Origin: Bacillus sp. ISL-45 | Lineage (GTDB): Bacteria; Bacillota; Bacilli; Bacillales; Cytobacillaceae | Length of the DNA stretch: 64,000 nucleotides | Direction: 5' to 3' | Assembly: GCF_018613195.1 (NCBI RefSeq) | Contig: NZ_JAGGQQ010000004.1 | Coordinates: forward strand, 335,375-399,374 | Shown: positions 34,350-43,570 of the stretch, in pieces | Layout of the letters: the number at the start of each line of letters is the position of its first letter | Position numbering within the stretch: position 1 is the first letter of the stretch | Notes under the pieces: model-generated | Database searches by the model: none | What the model saw: the letters and a program-made list of their open reading frames with translations, nothing else | Told to the model about the DNA's origin: nothing | Position numbers and translations under genes: made by a program

Positions 34350-35408
34350 TTGTCCGGTATTTTCACTAAACGAACGATCATTATTGCATTAATCACCATC
34401 GTAGTTGCAGCCATTCTTTACATTATCCTGCCGGTATCCATCCCGTTGATTGCTGCATTGATCACCGCTCTTTTTCTCGAGCCTGCAGTTGTTTACTTCC
34501 AGAAAAGATTCAAAAGAGGGCGGCGCCTGGCAGTCTTGGCGATTTTCCTCCTGTTCGTATTGCTCATTATGGTTTCAGGCTATTTCCTGACTACGACGGC
34601 AGTCACCGAGGCAATTGACCTGATAGATAATACTCCAGTTTATATAAATGAAATTACAAATGCCTGGTATAAGGCCGAAAATAGCTTTGTTGAGGCTGCC
34701 AATGACCTTCCAAGGGAAGTGGTAACCGAAATCAGCAACCGGGCTGAGGACTTTCTCAATAAACTCAAAAACGACATGATTGCATTTATCAATATAGATA
34801 ATTTGAAGGCATTGCTGACCTACATTCCGAATTTCTTGATCAGCTTCCTGGTCTATTTGATTGCGCTGTTTCTTTTCTTGCTGGAGCTGCCGTCTTTAAG
34901 GCAAAGTGTGTACAGCCATTTGACAGAGAGAACTGCAGATAAGGTCCATTTCATGACTTCACGACTTTCTTACGTTGTATTTGGTTTCTTGAAAGCACAA
35001 TTTCTAGTGAGCGTGATTATTTTTATCGTTGCACTCATCGGGTTGCTTTTCATTACGCCAGAATATGCAATTGTCATGTCGGCGATTATCTGGCTGATTG
35101 ATTTCATCCCGCTAATTGGCTCAATCGTTATATTGGCGCCATGGTCAATCTTCCACCTGGCCACGGGCAATATCGCCCTTGGAACCCAGCTGGCTGTGCT
35201 GGCTGTCATTTTGTTGATCATCAGGCGAACGGTAGAACCTAAAGTGATGGGCAGCCATATTGGCCTTTCTCCATTATCCACCCTGATTGCCATGTATCTT
35301 GGCTTGAAGCTATTCGGCTTCATGGGCTTTGTAATTGGACCATTGCTCCTTATTGGGTTCAATTCAGCCAAAGAAGCTGGAATCATTAAATTGAAATTCA
35401 AAATTTAA
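34350..35408 (+). CDS. AI-2E family transporter (YtvI-like)
   Basis: 352-residue polytopic membrane protein with seven to eight segments, a large extracellular loop (about 85-150) and the family motif block LIDFIPLIGSIVIL near 249, ending in SPLSTLIAMYLGLKLFGFMG. AI-2E (PerM/TqsA) members include cation/proton antiporters and sporulation proteins such as YtvI; the actual cargo is unknown. TTG start with AAAGGAG six bases upstream. Inside an inverted pair of 95-bp repeats. Confidence 0.78.
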   Translation: MSGIFTKRTIIIALITIVVAAILYIILPVSIPLIAALITALFLEPAVVYFQKRFKRGRRLAVLAIFLLFVLLIMVSGYFLTTTAVTEAIDLIDNTPVYINEITNAWYKAENSFVEAANDLPREVVTEISNRAEDFLNKLKNDMIAFINIDNLKALLTYIPNFLISFLVYLIALFLFLLELPSLRQSVYSHLTERTADKVHFMTSRLSYVVFGFLKAQFLVSVIIFIVALIGLLFITPEYAIVMSAIIWLIDFIPLIGSIVILAPWSIFHLATGNIALGTQLAVLAVILLIIRRTVEPKVMGSHIGLSPLSTLIAMYLGLKLFGFMGFVIGPLLLIGFNSAKEAGIIKLKFKI

Positions 35409-35416
35409 ACCAAAAG

Positions 35417-35445
35417 AAACCCGGGTGAAATAATCACCCGGGTTT
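35417..35445 (+). terminator. Terminator of the AI-2E transporter gene
   Basis: AAACCCGGGTGA, loop AATAA, TCACCCGGGTTT, T-rich after. Strong GC stem. Confidence 0.88.
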
Positions 35446-35519
35446 TGTGTTTGCTAATGGCTGTTTTCGTAAATAATTTGTACGTGATAAAAAGCTATTT
35501 TGTAGGTCGGTATGAAGTG

Positions 35520-35615
35520 TGCAAAGTCTTTTCTCATAATATGGCTTTAATTTTGTGAAGAAAGATAGGTCATTCAATCCTATTTTTTGTAGTCAATAGC
35601 AACAAGAAAAGAGCC
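35520..35615 (-). repeat. Dispersed repeat with terminal inverted repeats, copy 3
   Basis: 96 bp in minus orientation: GGCTCTTTTCTTGTTGCTAT at one end, GAGAAAAGACTTTGCA at the other, sharing CTATTGACTACAAAA, ATAGGAT, TTTCTTCACAAAATTAA and TATTATG with copy 2. Confidence 0.75.
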
Positions 35616-35622
35616 TTACTAA

Positions 35623-36801
35623 TTAAAAGAAATCATAGAAAAATGGCTTGAATGCTGGGATTGCCTGCTCCAGCTCCTCGACTTCATTGATGTCTCCCTT
35701 GAGAAGATCTAATTTAAATAATTCAAGAGGACGTTTATAACCGAATAACATGGCTGTCAGTGTATTGATGTTCATGTGCATCCCGCGCTTAGGAGCTGTT
35801 ACGCATGTGCCTCCCTCTTTGACAGGATGAAACCTAACCCCTTCCCGCCCTATTATATATGTCCCTGTATTCCATGGAGCATCAGTATCATCGAGATGAA
35901 GGAACACATTCTTCCCATCCGTGCTGGTGATGAAAGGATAGGAAGAAAATGCTTTTTCAGCATTCACAATCCTGCCCATGAAATATGGATAAACTTCTGT
36001 CTTGAGCTTAGGCTCCTTTAAAAAGAATGGGAATGGGTCATGGACTGATGTCAGCACCTCTGCTCGCTCTACCATTGAATCATGCTGGCAAATGAAATTC
36101 CATAAGCCTTTTCTTGCTTCATGGGTTAAAGAGACGTATTCCTCAACCTTCATAACATTATTTTTAATCTCGTATATCAGATATCCTGCCGCTTCTTTTT
36201 TCGAGTCATAATAAACAGCAGCTGTTTGTTCGCCGTATATGCTCGTGCGCCACCATTCCGAATCCCTTGCGAGCATCGCACTGTGCATTTCTGCATATCG
36301 ATCATACACCCTCTCGATATCATTGGAGTGTCTTTTCTCTGTATGCCGCTTAATTATTCCCTCCTGTCTTTCTACAGGTTTTAGATCGATTTTTTCAATC
36401 GTGATTTTTCTTTTGTCAGAAATGATCTCCCAGCCAAACCTTCTATAGAAATCAATCTGGAAAGGATGCAGAAAGGAAACTATATTCCCGTCTTGATTCA
36501 TATCCATCAGTGCCCTTTTCATAAGTGCGTTTACATGTCCTTTACGCCTGTGCTCTGGATAGGTAGCAACTCCCGCAATACCCCCCATTTTCCATTCAAG
36601 ATGACCAAGCTTCACTTTCAAAGAAAGAATATGTAATTTGGACGCAAGCTCTTCTCCTTCAAATATCCCAAGCAAGTGATGTTTCTTTAGGGTTTCCAAA
36701 CGTTTAGGAATATCACTTTCCGGTACTTGATATTGAAAAGCATACATTGATAAATTCATTGACTCCAGATAATGTTCTTCAGATAGAACCTTAATATCCA
36801 A
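35623..36801 (-). CDS. Eis-like GNAT N-acetyltransferase
   Basis: 392 residues in the three-part layout of the Eis family: a GNAT domain (1-150) with GGIAGVATYPEHRRKGHVNALMK cofactor loop near 73 and FLHPFQIDFYRRFGWE near 114, a second, degenerate GNAT domain (about 160-280), and a C-terminal SCP2-like lipid-binding fold ending in the free carboxyl group at PFFYDFF, the terminal carboxylate being catalytic in Eis. Substrate unknown; Eis enzymes acetylate amines such as aminoglycosides, but that cannot be read from sequence. Confidence 0.8.
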   Translation of the reverse strand: MDIKVLSEEHYLESMNLSMYAFQYQVPESDIPKRLETLKKHHLLGIFEGEELASKLHILSLKVKLGHLEWKMGGIAGVATYPEHRRKGHVNALMKRALMDMNQDGNIVSFLHPFQIDFYRRFGWEIISDKRKITIEKIDLKPVERQEGIIKRHTEKRHSNDIERVYDRYAEMHSAMLARDSEWWRTSIYGEQTAAVYYDSKKEAAGYLIYEIKNNVMKVEEYVSLTHEARKGLWNFICQHDSMVERAEVLTSVHDPFPFFLKEPKLKTEVYPYFMGRIVNAEKAFSSYPFITSTDGKNVFLHLDDTDAPWNTGTYIIGREGVRFHPVKEGGTCVTAPKRGMHMNINTLTAMLFGYKRPLELFKLDLLKGDINEVEELEQAIPAFKPFFYDFF

Positions 36802-36865
36802 GCAAATACAACCCCCTTATACAATCTAATAGATTCGCCTGTTAAAGCGGGAATACCTTCTTAAA

Positions 36866-36896
36866 ATAAAAAAACATTGCTAAAAGCAATGTTTTT
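36866..36896 (-). terminator. Terminator of the DUF420/ctaM gene
   Basis: Minus strand AAAAACATTGC, loop TTTTA, GCAATGTTTTT with more T beyond. It lies eight bases past the stop. Confidence 0.85.
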
Positions 36897-36904
36897 AGAG
36901 TCTG

Positions 36905-37369
36905 CTATGTTCCGAGTATGGCCTTGATGACTGATGTTGTTTCTCCGCCTTTATAGAACACATAAAGAAGCAGGTATACTGCAACCCCCGTGATACCTGT
37001 AAAGAACCAGGTAACACTTGTAACAGGTCCAAGTTTGCGATGACGCTCTAATCTGTTTTTATATCCTGTGTAAAGTGAGATGATTCCAAGGACCGCTCCA
37101 ATTGTAGCAAGTGTAATATGGAAAATTAGGAACACGGTGTAATAAATCTTGATATCATCAGGTCCTCCAAAGGAAGTATTTCCGATGAAGATTGTCCTTG
37201 ATGCATAAATGACAAAGAATATGATCGCGAATATCCCAGCCAGCGTCATGGTCTTGCGATGCTGATCAATCTTTCTTTGTTTTATTTGGGCCCAGCCAAT
37301 TGCTACAGTAATCGCACTTAAAACAATAAATGTTGTGCTGATCGTGGGCAGGATCGGTAAGTTAGACAT
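36905..37369 (-). CDS. ctaM: DUF420 membrane protein, CtaM-type oxidase assembly factor
   Basis: 154 residues with four membrane segments (about 9-26, 41-61, 79-101, 121-142). DUF420 includes S. aureus CtaM, which is needed to mature the aa3-type quinol oxidase, and B. subtilis YozB. Conserved histidines are seen in QHRKTMTLAG and FLIFHITLAT. Its place directly after ctaG supports a role in heme-copper oxidase assembly; copper or heme handling is inferred. Transcribed separately from ctaG (163 bases and a terminator between). Confidence 0.8.
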   Translation of the reverse strand: MSNLPILPTISTTFIVLSAITVAIGWAQIKQRKIDQHRKTMTLAGIFAIIFFVIYASRTIFIGNTSFGGPDDIKIYYTVFLIFHITLATIGAVLGIISLYTGYKNRLERHRKLGPVTSVTWFFTGITGVAVYLLLYVFYKGGETTSVIKAILGT

Positions 37370-37492
37370 GTACGTTTACCTCTCAATCATTATTTCTCCA
37401 TAAGGTTAATTGTAGGTGACCTGTCACTTTTTTTCAATATTTGAATGCATATAACTGATAAATTTTCTCTGGGATAATAAAGACAAATGAGA

Positions 37493-37521
37493 AAAAATAA
37501 AGCTCCCTTTAAGGAAGCTTT
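37493..37521 (-). terminator. Terminator of ctaG
   Basis: Minus strand AAAGCTTCCTT and AAGGGAGCTTT (one mismatch), followed by ATTTTTTC. Confidence 0.7.
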
Positions 37522-37532
37522 TACAACTCAAT

Positions 37533-38444
37533 TTATTTTACTGGCTGTGGAGCGCTCGCAAGATTGATTGCATCCTGCTCAGCCTGGTGATCTTCTTCAT
37601 TACGGAACCATTGGAAGAACGCATAACCCAGGAAAATACCATATACAATTTCCTGAATAACCTTCATGATTACTCCGCCAAGCTGCTGGTCATGCAGGAG
37701 CGAAATAGAACTGAAGGTTTCCGGACCGCTAAGATCCAGTGTCGAGAGCATCGTAGGCGGTACACATAATTTCAAAGCCTCACCCCATGCATTCGGGTCT
37801 GAGAAAGTTGCATACATTGGTGTATCAGCAAAGATGATCAAAGCGCATGCTGGTGTGATTAGCACACCATCAGCAAAGATATACCCCATTTTCTTAACGC
37901 CCGATAATGTCTGATATTCTTCCAATTTATTGATCAGCGGCCACCACATGAACATCGCTAGTATAAATAGCACCGATGTGTACCCTGCATGCAGCCACAT
38001 GTCAGTTTTTACGATATCAAAAATCAGCGGGATATGGTAAATAGAGAAAATTCCATTGAACATAATCAAAGCAATAAGCGGCTTTGTGAAAAAGCGGAAC
38101 AACGGGTCAACTACCGGCAGCGACAAGAACGATCTCCAAAGCCAGTCAGGCAGGCCAAAAATCAAAAGAGGCGGAACAACAAGGTATAGGACTGCCATCT
38201 GGATCATGTGCATGTAAAAAGTGATATGTGCCATCAAATCGACAGGCGACCCTTTGATGATATATAGCACGATGATAGCAGATGTAAAGTAAACAGCCTG
38301 TTTTCGTGTCGCAGGTACACCTTCCTTGAAACGGTCATAGTACTTGAAGACAACCAGATAATAAGCAACTAATATAGCTGCCATTAACAGAAAATATACC
38401 GGACTCCATAGTGCTCTGAACCCAAATATATCTAGTGTAAGCAT
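37533..38444 (-). CDS. ctaG: Cytochrome c oxidase assembly factor CtaG
   Basis: 303 residues, seven membrane segments, caa3_CtaG family (not the Cox11-type CtaG of proteobacteria). It is needed for active caa3 oxidase in B. subtilis, probably for CuB or CuA insertion. Histidine/methionine-rich membrane motifs are seen in AHITFYMHMIQM near 72 and LHAGYTSVLFILAMFMWWP near 154. It lies after ctaF with a terminator between and probably has its own promoter in addition to read-through. Confidence 0.9.
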   Translation of the reverse strand: MLTLDIFGFRALWSPVYFLLMAAILVAYYLVVFKYYDRFKEGVPATRKQAVYFTSAIIVLYIIKGSPVDLMAHITFYMHMIQMAVLYLVVPPLLIFGLPDWLWRSFLSLPVVDPLFRFFTKPLIALIMFNGIFSIYHIPLIFDIVKTDMWLHAGYTSVLFILAMFMWWPLINKLEEYQTLSGVKKMGYIFADGVLITPACALIIFADTPMYATFSDPNAWGEALKLCVPPTMLSTLDLSGPETFSSISLLHDQQLGGVIMKVIQEIVYGIFLGYAFFQWFRNEEDHQAEQDAINLASAPQPVK

Positions 38445-38555
38445 CGTATTTTCACCCCGTCCTGTTTAAGAACTTTACTTTCATTATACTTCCAAAGGTA
38501 TGTCACTTCAATAAAACGGCCCTTCCATTAATTGTTAGTACACTTCCATACATAG

Positions 38556-38582
38556 AAAAAATCGGCTTTTAGCCGATTTTTT
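38556..38582 (-). terminator. Terminator between ctaF and ctaG
   Basis: AAAAAATCGGCT, loop, AGCCGATTTTTT; near-perfect, usable on both strands. It ends the ctaBCDEF transcript. Confidence 0.88.
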
Positions 38583-38594
38583 CTTTAAGTCATA

Positions 38595-38930
38595 TTACCA
38601 CCAGATAATAGTTGTGAAAGCCAGTACTGTTACTGCTCCTACAACAACACCAGAATATAGGAACAAAGCAGGTGCTTCGTGTCCCTTATGGCTCATGTGC
38701 ATGAAATAGTAGAGCTGGAAGATTACCTGGATGACAGCGAGCAGAAGGATGAATGGAACTGTAAACCAGCCTGAGAATCCTTCATATCCAACTGCAACAA
38801 AGGCAACAAGTGTCAAGAAAATCATCAATGCAAAGGAAACGATTTGGTATCTCATCTCTTCGGCGCTTTTTTTGCGACGATATTCGACGTCTACTCTTGG
38901 GTTCCCTGAACTTGGTTGTTGATTAGCCAT
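38595..38930 (-). CDS. ctaF: Cytochrome c oxidase subunit IVB
   Basis: 111 residues with three membrane segments (about 29-47, 52-73, 86-108), the small subunit of the caa3 complex. YFMHMSHKG before the last segment matches COX4-type small subunits. It starts four bases after the ctaE stop. Confidence 0.92.
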   Translation of the reverse strand: MANQQPSSGNPRVDVEYRRKKSAEEMRYQIVSFALMIFLTLVAFVAVGYEGFSGWFTVPFILLLAVIQVIFQLYYFMHMSHKGHEAPALFLYSGVVVGAVTVLAFTTIIWW

Positions 38931-38934
38931 CAGT

Positions 38935-39564
38935 TTATCCCACCATTCCCATTAGATATACAACCGTGAAGATGAATACCCATACAACGTCGATGAAGTG
39001 CCAGTAAAGGCTGGCAACATAAAACTTAGGAGCGTTGTAAAGGTTCAAACCACGTTTGGAGTTACGGACCATCAAGGTAATGATCCAAGCAAGACCGAAT
39101 GCAACGTGACCACCATGGAATCCTACTAAGGTATAGAAAGCTGATCCAAACGCACTGCTAGTGAAAGTGTGCCCGAATTCATGTACATAGTGATTGAACT
39201 CATAAATCTCAAGTGCAAGGAAAGCCGCACCCAGAGCTACTGTCAATCCAAGCCACAGCTGCATCTTTTTAAAGTTGAAGTTCTTCATATGGTACATTGC
39301 ATATACACTTGTCAAAGAACTTGTTAATAGAAGCATTGTCGCTGCAAAAGCCAGCGGTATTTCAAAGATATCTTTGGCTAGTGCATGGTCAGCATTTGGA
39401 ACCTTATCCTTCAAGGCAAGATAAGTTGCGAACAGCGTCGCAAACAATACTGTCTCTCCACCAAGGAAGAACCAGAAGCCTAAAAACTTGTTCTTTGCTT
39501 CGAGGGTTGCTTTTTCAGGCTCCGCAGGCCATGTTTCATAAGTGAATTTTTCTTCAGCTTGCAT
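38935..39564 (-). CDS. ctaE: Cytochrome c oxidase subunit III
   Basis: 209 residues with five membrane segments, the short Bacillus form of subunit III. Motifs are FWFFLGGETVLFATLFATYL near 30, the conserved ALEIYEFNHYVHE near 116 and FHGGHVAFGLAW near 148 and YWHFIDVVWVFIF near 187. It overlaps ctaD by one base (TAATG). Confidence 0.95.
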   Translation of the reverse strand: MQAEEKFTYETWPAEPEKATLEAKNKFLGFWFFLGGETVLFATLFATYLALKDKVPNADHALAKDIFEIPLAFAATMLLLTSSLTSVYAMYHMKNFNFKKMQLWLGLTVALGAAFLALEIYEFNHYVHEFGHTFTSSAFGSAFYTLVGFHGGHVAFGLAWIITLMVRNSKRGLNLYNAPKFYVASLYWHFIDVVWVFIFTVVYLMGMVG

Positions 39565-41435
39565 TATGCCTTTGCCCCCTTATCATTATCATCGTCCATT
39601 AAGTCTTCTTTATGAATATGGAATCCATGATCATCTTTAATTGAACGCACGAACATGGCTCCTAGTGTTACAGCCATGCCGAGGATCAGCACTATTAGTC
39701 CCCAGCTTGTATCAGCACGGTACATTGCACCGAATGCTGCGATGAAAAGACCAAGTGAGATAACGAAAGGAATGAAAGAGTTGTTTGGCATATGGATATC
39801 GCCGAGCGGTTCTGCAGGCGTCATGCCATTCTTGCCTTCCATTTTCTCAAGCCAGTAAGCATCAAGTCCGCGAACAAGCGGAAGCTGCTTGAAGTTGTAG
39901 AATGGCGGTGGAGATGCAATCGCCCACTCTAGTGTGCGACCGTCACCCCATGGGTCATTCCCAACTTTTTCATTTTTAACTTGTGTCATGATTACGTTAA
40001 TTAATAGAACGATTGTCGCAATAGCCATGAAGATGGCTCCAATTGAACTGATCAAGTTTCCAGTTTCCAGTCCCTGTCCAGGCAGGAAAGTGAAGATACG
40101 GCGTGGCATACCCATCAATCCAAGGAAGTGCTGGATGAAGAACGTCAGGTGGAATCCAAACAGGAACAGCCAGAACGTGATCTTACCTAGAGTTTCATTC
40201 AGCATTGTACCGAACATTTTTGGCCAGTAAAGGTGTGCACCTGCAAATAGTGCGAATACTACACCACCAACGATAACGTAATGGAAGTGAGCTACTACGA
40301 AATAGCTGTCATGGTACTGATAGTCAGCTGCAGCTGATGCCAGCATGACTCCAGTTACACCACCGGCAACGAATGAAGGAATGAAGGCTACTGCCCAAAG
40401 CATCGGAGTTGTGAACTTGATGCTTCCACCCCACATCGTGAACATCCAGTTAAAAATCTTGATACCTGTAGGAACGGCGATTGCCATTGTCGCTACTGCG
40501 AAAATCGCGTTTGCGATCGGTCCAAGACCAGTTGTGAACATATGGTGAGCCCATACCATGAATCCAAGGAAACCGATCAATACAGTTGCGAATACCATGG
40601 ATGAGTAACCGAATAGACGCTTTCTAGAGAAAATAGCAAAAATCTCAGAGAAAATACCGAAAGCCGGCAAAATTAAGATATAAACTTCTGGGTGACCAAA
40701 GATCCAGAATAGGTGTTCCCAGATAATTGTGTTACCACCATTTGTTACATCAAAGAAATTAGAACCAAACATACGGTCAAAAATCATTAAGAAAAGACCA
40801 ACAGTCAGTGGAGGGAACGCAAACAGGATAAGAGCTGATGTTACAAATGTTGCCCAAGTGAACATCGGCATTCTCATATAAGTCATTCCCGGGGCGCGCA
40901 TGTTAATGATTGTTACGAGGAAGTTAATCCCCCCGATTAGTGTACCCGCACCTGAAATCTGCAATCCTAGAGCATAAAAGTCGATACCATGTGTTTCAGA
41001 CGCAATTGCAAGTGAAGCGTAAGAAGTCCAACCAGCATCAGGAGCTCCACCAAGGAACCATGAAAGGTTAAGGAATACTCCACCAAAGAAGAATAACCAA
41101 AATCCTAAAGAGTTCAAGAATGGGAACGCAACGTCACGCGCACCAATTTGGAGTGGCATGACAGCATTCATAAATGCGAACACTAGCGGCATCGCTGCAA
41201 GGAAAATCATGGTTGTTCCGTGCATCGTCAGGATTTCATTATAGAAACCTGCGCTTACAAAATCATTGTTAGGTACAGCGAGCTGGATACGGATGAATAG
41301 AGCTTCAAGTCCGCCAAGGATGAAGAAAAATCCGCCAGCGATAAGATAAAGGATCGCGATTTTCTTATGGTCAACCGTTGTCAGGTAGTCCCACAAAGTT
41401 GCGCCGAATCCTTTTTTCTGAGCATAGGTACTCAC
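39564..41435 (-). CDS. ctaD: Cytochrome c oxidase subunit I (caa3 type)
   Basis: Catalytic subunit of the terminal oxidase: reduces O2 at the heme a3-CuB centre and pumps protons. The 623 residues include the low-spin heme histidine region in LTMHGTTMIF, the CuB/Tyr motif WIFGHPEVYILILPAFG, the WAHHMFTTGL histidine pair and the HFHYVIVGG histidines that bind both hemes. There are about 14 membrane segments. GTG start with AAGGGAGG eight bases upstream, and a charged C-terminal tail (KEDLMDDDNDKGAKA). Confidence 0.97.
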   Translation of the reverse strand: MSTYAQKKGFGATLWDYLTTVDHKKIAILYLIAGGFFFILGGLEALFIRIQLAVPNNDFVSAGFYNEILTMHGTTMIFLAAMPLVFAFMNAVMPLQIGARDVAFPFLNSLGFWLFFFGGVFLNLSWFLGGAPDAGWTSYASLAIASETHGIDFYALGLQISGAGTLIGGINFLVTIINMRAPGMTYMRMPMFTWATFVTSALILFAFPPLTVGLFLMIFDRMFGSNFFDVTNGGNTIIWEHLFWIFGHPEVYILILPAFGIFSEIFAIFSRKRLFGYSSMVFATVLIGFLGFMVWAHHMFTTGLGPIANAIFAVATMAIAVPTGIKIFNWMFTMWGGSIKFTTPMLWAVAFIPSFVAGGVTGVMLASAAADYQYHDSYFVVAHFHYVIVGGVVFALFAGAHLYWPKMFGTMLNETLGKITFWLFLFGFHLTFFIQHFLGLMGMPRRIFTFLPGQGLETGNLISSIGAIFMAIATIVLLINVIMTQVKNEKVGNDPWGDGRTLEWAIASPPPFYNFKQLPLVRGLDAYWLEKMEGKNGMTPAEPLGDIHMPNNSFIPFVISLGLFIAAFGAMYRADTSWGLIVLILGMAVTLGAMFVRSIKDDHGFHIHKEDLMDDDNDKGAKA

Positions 41436-41466
41436 AGTTTTACCTCCCTTTCAAACAAATCCCCTT

Positions 41467-42540
41467 TTATTTCTGGACTTTCAAGCCCATCAGATATTCT
41501 GTTAATGCATCAAGTTCTTCTGTAGAAAGCTCAGGATACTTGCCAGTCATTTTGTTTGCTGGCTTGTATGCTTCTGGGTCTTCCAGCCATTTCTTGATAT
41601 TTTCTTCTGACATATCCAAGACACCAGCAACACGAGAACGATCTCCGAAGTTTGTCAGGTTAGGGCCAACACGAGCTTTTTCTGGAGCCGTGTTTGCCGG
41701 AGTAACGGCGTGACATCCAATACAGCTGTTGTTGAAGATTTCCTGTCCCTGCTGTGCAGTTGCAGTTTCAGCCTTAACAGGTTCTTTAACACCTTGCATA
41801 TCTGCTACCCATTGATCGAATTCAGCGCGTGGCAAAGCTTTTACTTTGAAGTCCATCAATGCGTGTGAAGGTCCGCAAAGCTCAGCACATTTTCCGAAGA
41901 AAAGTCCGCCAGCTTCATCAGCTCCTTTACTGTCAAACTCAAGCCAGAATTTGTTGATGTTGTCTGTATTCGTATCCATCTTTCCACCAACAGATGGAAT
42001 CCAGAAAGAGTGCTTTACATCAGAAGCCTTAAGATTAAAGTAAACCTTTTCATCAGTAGGGACTACTAAATCCTGGCTGGTGATGATCTCTTCATTTGGA
42101 TACTCAAATTCCCACCAGTAAAGATTCGCGCGCACGTTGACTACAAGCGCATCAGTCTTTCCTTCAGCGTTCTTCTTTTCCATTGGGGAAACATCCGCCA
42201 ACTTAAATGTTGCAGCAACTGTAGGAACAGCAAGAATTAGAAGCAATAAGATCGGAATAACAGTCCAAAGGATCTCAAGCTTGTGGCTTCCCTCGACCTG
42301 CTTTGGAATTTCTTTGTCATTCTTCCTGCGGAATTTCATAATGACATAGATAAAAATGATTGTGACGACAGCAATTACTCCCACCATAATCGCCGTGCTC
42401 AACAACATAAGTTCATACTGGGATTGAGCAACTTCACCTGCAGGTCTTAATGTTGACAGGTATGGCTCACCACAGCCGGACAAGACTAATGCCATCAATG
42501 TGAACAGTGACAGCAGACGCCATTTAGCAAGCATCTTCAT
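41467..42540 (-). CDS. ctaC: Cytochrome c oxidase subunit II with fused cytochrome c domain
   Basis: 357 residues. A lipoprotein signal (lipobox LSGC at about 20-23), two membrane segments (about 47-67, 91-111), a CuA cupredoxin domain with the CAELCGPSHALM ligand loop near 213, and a C-terminal cytochrome c domain with CIGCH near 272 and a Met ligand in PANKMTGKYP. The heme domain marks a caa3-type enzyme that carries its own cytochrome c. It lies between ctaB and ctaD, 31 bases before ctaD. Confidence 0.97.
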   Translation of the reverse strand: MKMLAKWRLLSLFTLMALVLSGCGEPYLSTLRPAGEVAQSQYELMLLSTAIMVGVIAVVTIIFIYVIMKFRRKNDKEIPKQVEGSHKLEILWTVIPILLLLILAVPTVAATFKLADVSPMEKKNAEGKTDALVVNVRANLYWWEFEYPNEEIITSQDLVVPTDEKVYFNLKASDVKHSFWIPSVGGKMDTNTDNINKFWLEFDSKGADEAGGLFFGKCAELCGPSHALMDFKVKALPRAEFDQWVADMQGVKEPVKAETATAQQGQEIFNNSCIGCHAVTPANTAPEKARVGPNLTNFGDRSRVAGVLDMSEENIKKWLEDPEAYKPANKMTGKYPELSTEELDALTEYLMGLKVQK

Positions 42541-42643
42541 AGCTTAATTAAACCCCTCTTTCGTAAAAAATCTTATAAATTTGGTTGTAAAAAAATATAT
42601 GGAAAAATCCTCTCTAAACAAAGAGTGAATCTCCTAACAAAGG

Positions 42644-43570
42644 TTATATAAGTGTGACAATTACCATAGCGACAAACATGACAGTTAAGTATTGTAAAGA
42701 ATATACAAACATCAGTTTTGCCCATTTCATATCATCTTTAAGCTTTTCGAGGTAGATTCCCAAAACAAGCCATCCAATATTCAGGATTGTTGCCAGAATC
42801 ATGAATGATAGGCCAAGCTCCTGAAGGAAGAAAGGCAGCGGCAACAAAGCTGCAATCCACATATAGATCGACTTTTTCGTCGCTTTGAAACCCTTTACGA
42901 CAGGCAGCATCGGGATACCAGCTGCACGGTATTCCTCTACTCTTCTCATTGCAAGAGCGTAAAAATGAGGCGGCTGCCAAACAAAAACAATGGCAAAAAG
43001 CATCCATGCCATTATATCCAGATTAGCATCCACTGCAGCCCAGCCGATAAGCGGAGGAACTGCTCCGGATATGCTGCCGACAATTGTATTGGAAACATAT
43101 TGTCGTTTTGACCATAATGTATACAGAACAACATAACTAAAAACTCCGAAAAGACCGATTACAGCAGCCGTGACAGTAGTCGTAAGCAAAAACGCGGTGC
43201 CAATCCCAATCAAAAGGAAGCTCATCAATGCAACTTTTCCAGGCTGGACTCTTCCTGTGACGGTCGGCCTGTCTTTCGTCCGCTCCATTAAATGGTCTAT
43301 ATCCCGGTCGATGTAGTTATTCAGGCTGCATGAACCAGCGACGATCAGCGAAGAACCGATCAAGGTCGCAAGAATTAAATCAATATTGTCCAGGAACCGT
43401 GCTCCGCTAAAATGAAGCGCGAGCCATAATCCAGTAAAAGTGGTCATGGCATTGGAATTCACAATTCCTACTTTAATAAGTGCAAGAAAGTCTTTCATCA
43501 TCGTCTTCTCCACGACTGCAGGCTGTCCGTTCTCTAATACAGCTTCTGTTAAAGCTTTTGAATTAGACAT
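42644..43570 (-). CDS. ctaB: Protoheme IX farnesyltransferase (heme O synthase)
   Basis: Adds farnesyl to heme B to make heme O, in the membrane. The 308 residues have nine predicted segments and both Asp-rich prenyl-diphosphate sites: [19 protein letters not shown] near 85 and the second in the DANLDIMAW loop region. AAGGAGG lies seven bases before the ATG. First gene of the ctaBCDEF operon, diverging from ctaA. Confidence 0.95.
   Translation of the reverse strand: MSNSKALTEAVLENGQPAVVEKTMMKDFLALIKVGIVNSNAMTTFTGLWLALHFSGARFLDNIDLILATLIGSSLIVAGSCSLNNYIDRDIDHLMERTKDRPTVTGRVQPGKVALMSFLLIGIGTAFLLTTTVTAAVIGLFGVFSYVVLYTLWSKRQYVSNTIVGSISGAVPPLIGWAAVDANLDIMAWMLFAIVFVWQPPHFYALAMRRVEEYRAAGIPMLPVVKGFKATKKSIYMWIAALLPLPFFLQELGLSFMILATILNIGWLVLGIYLEKLKDDMKWAKLMFVYSLQYLTVMFVAMVIVTLI

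Noticed and set aside
35623-36801. Aminoglycoside resistance gene
   Set aside because: Eis-like fold is clear, but substrate cannot be inferred and such homologues are common in Bacillaceae without resistance.
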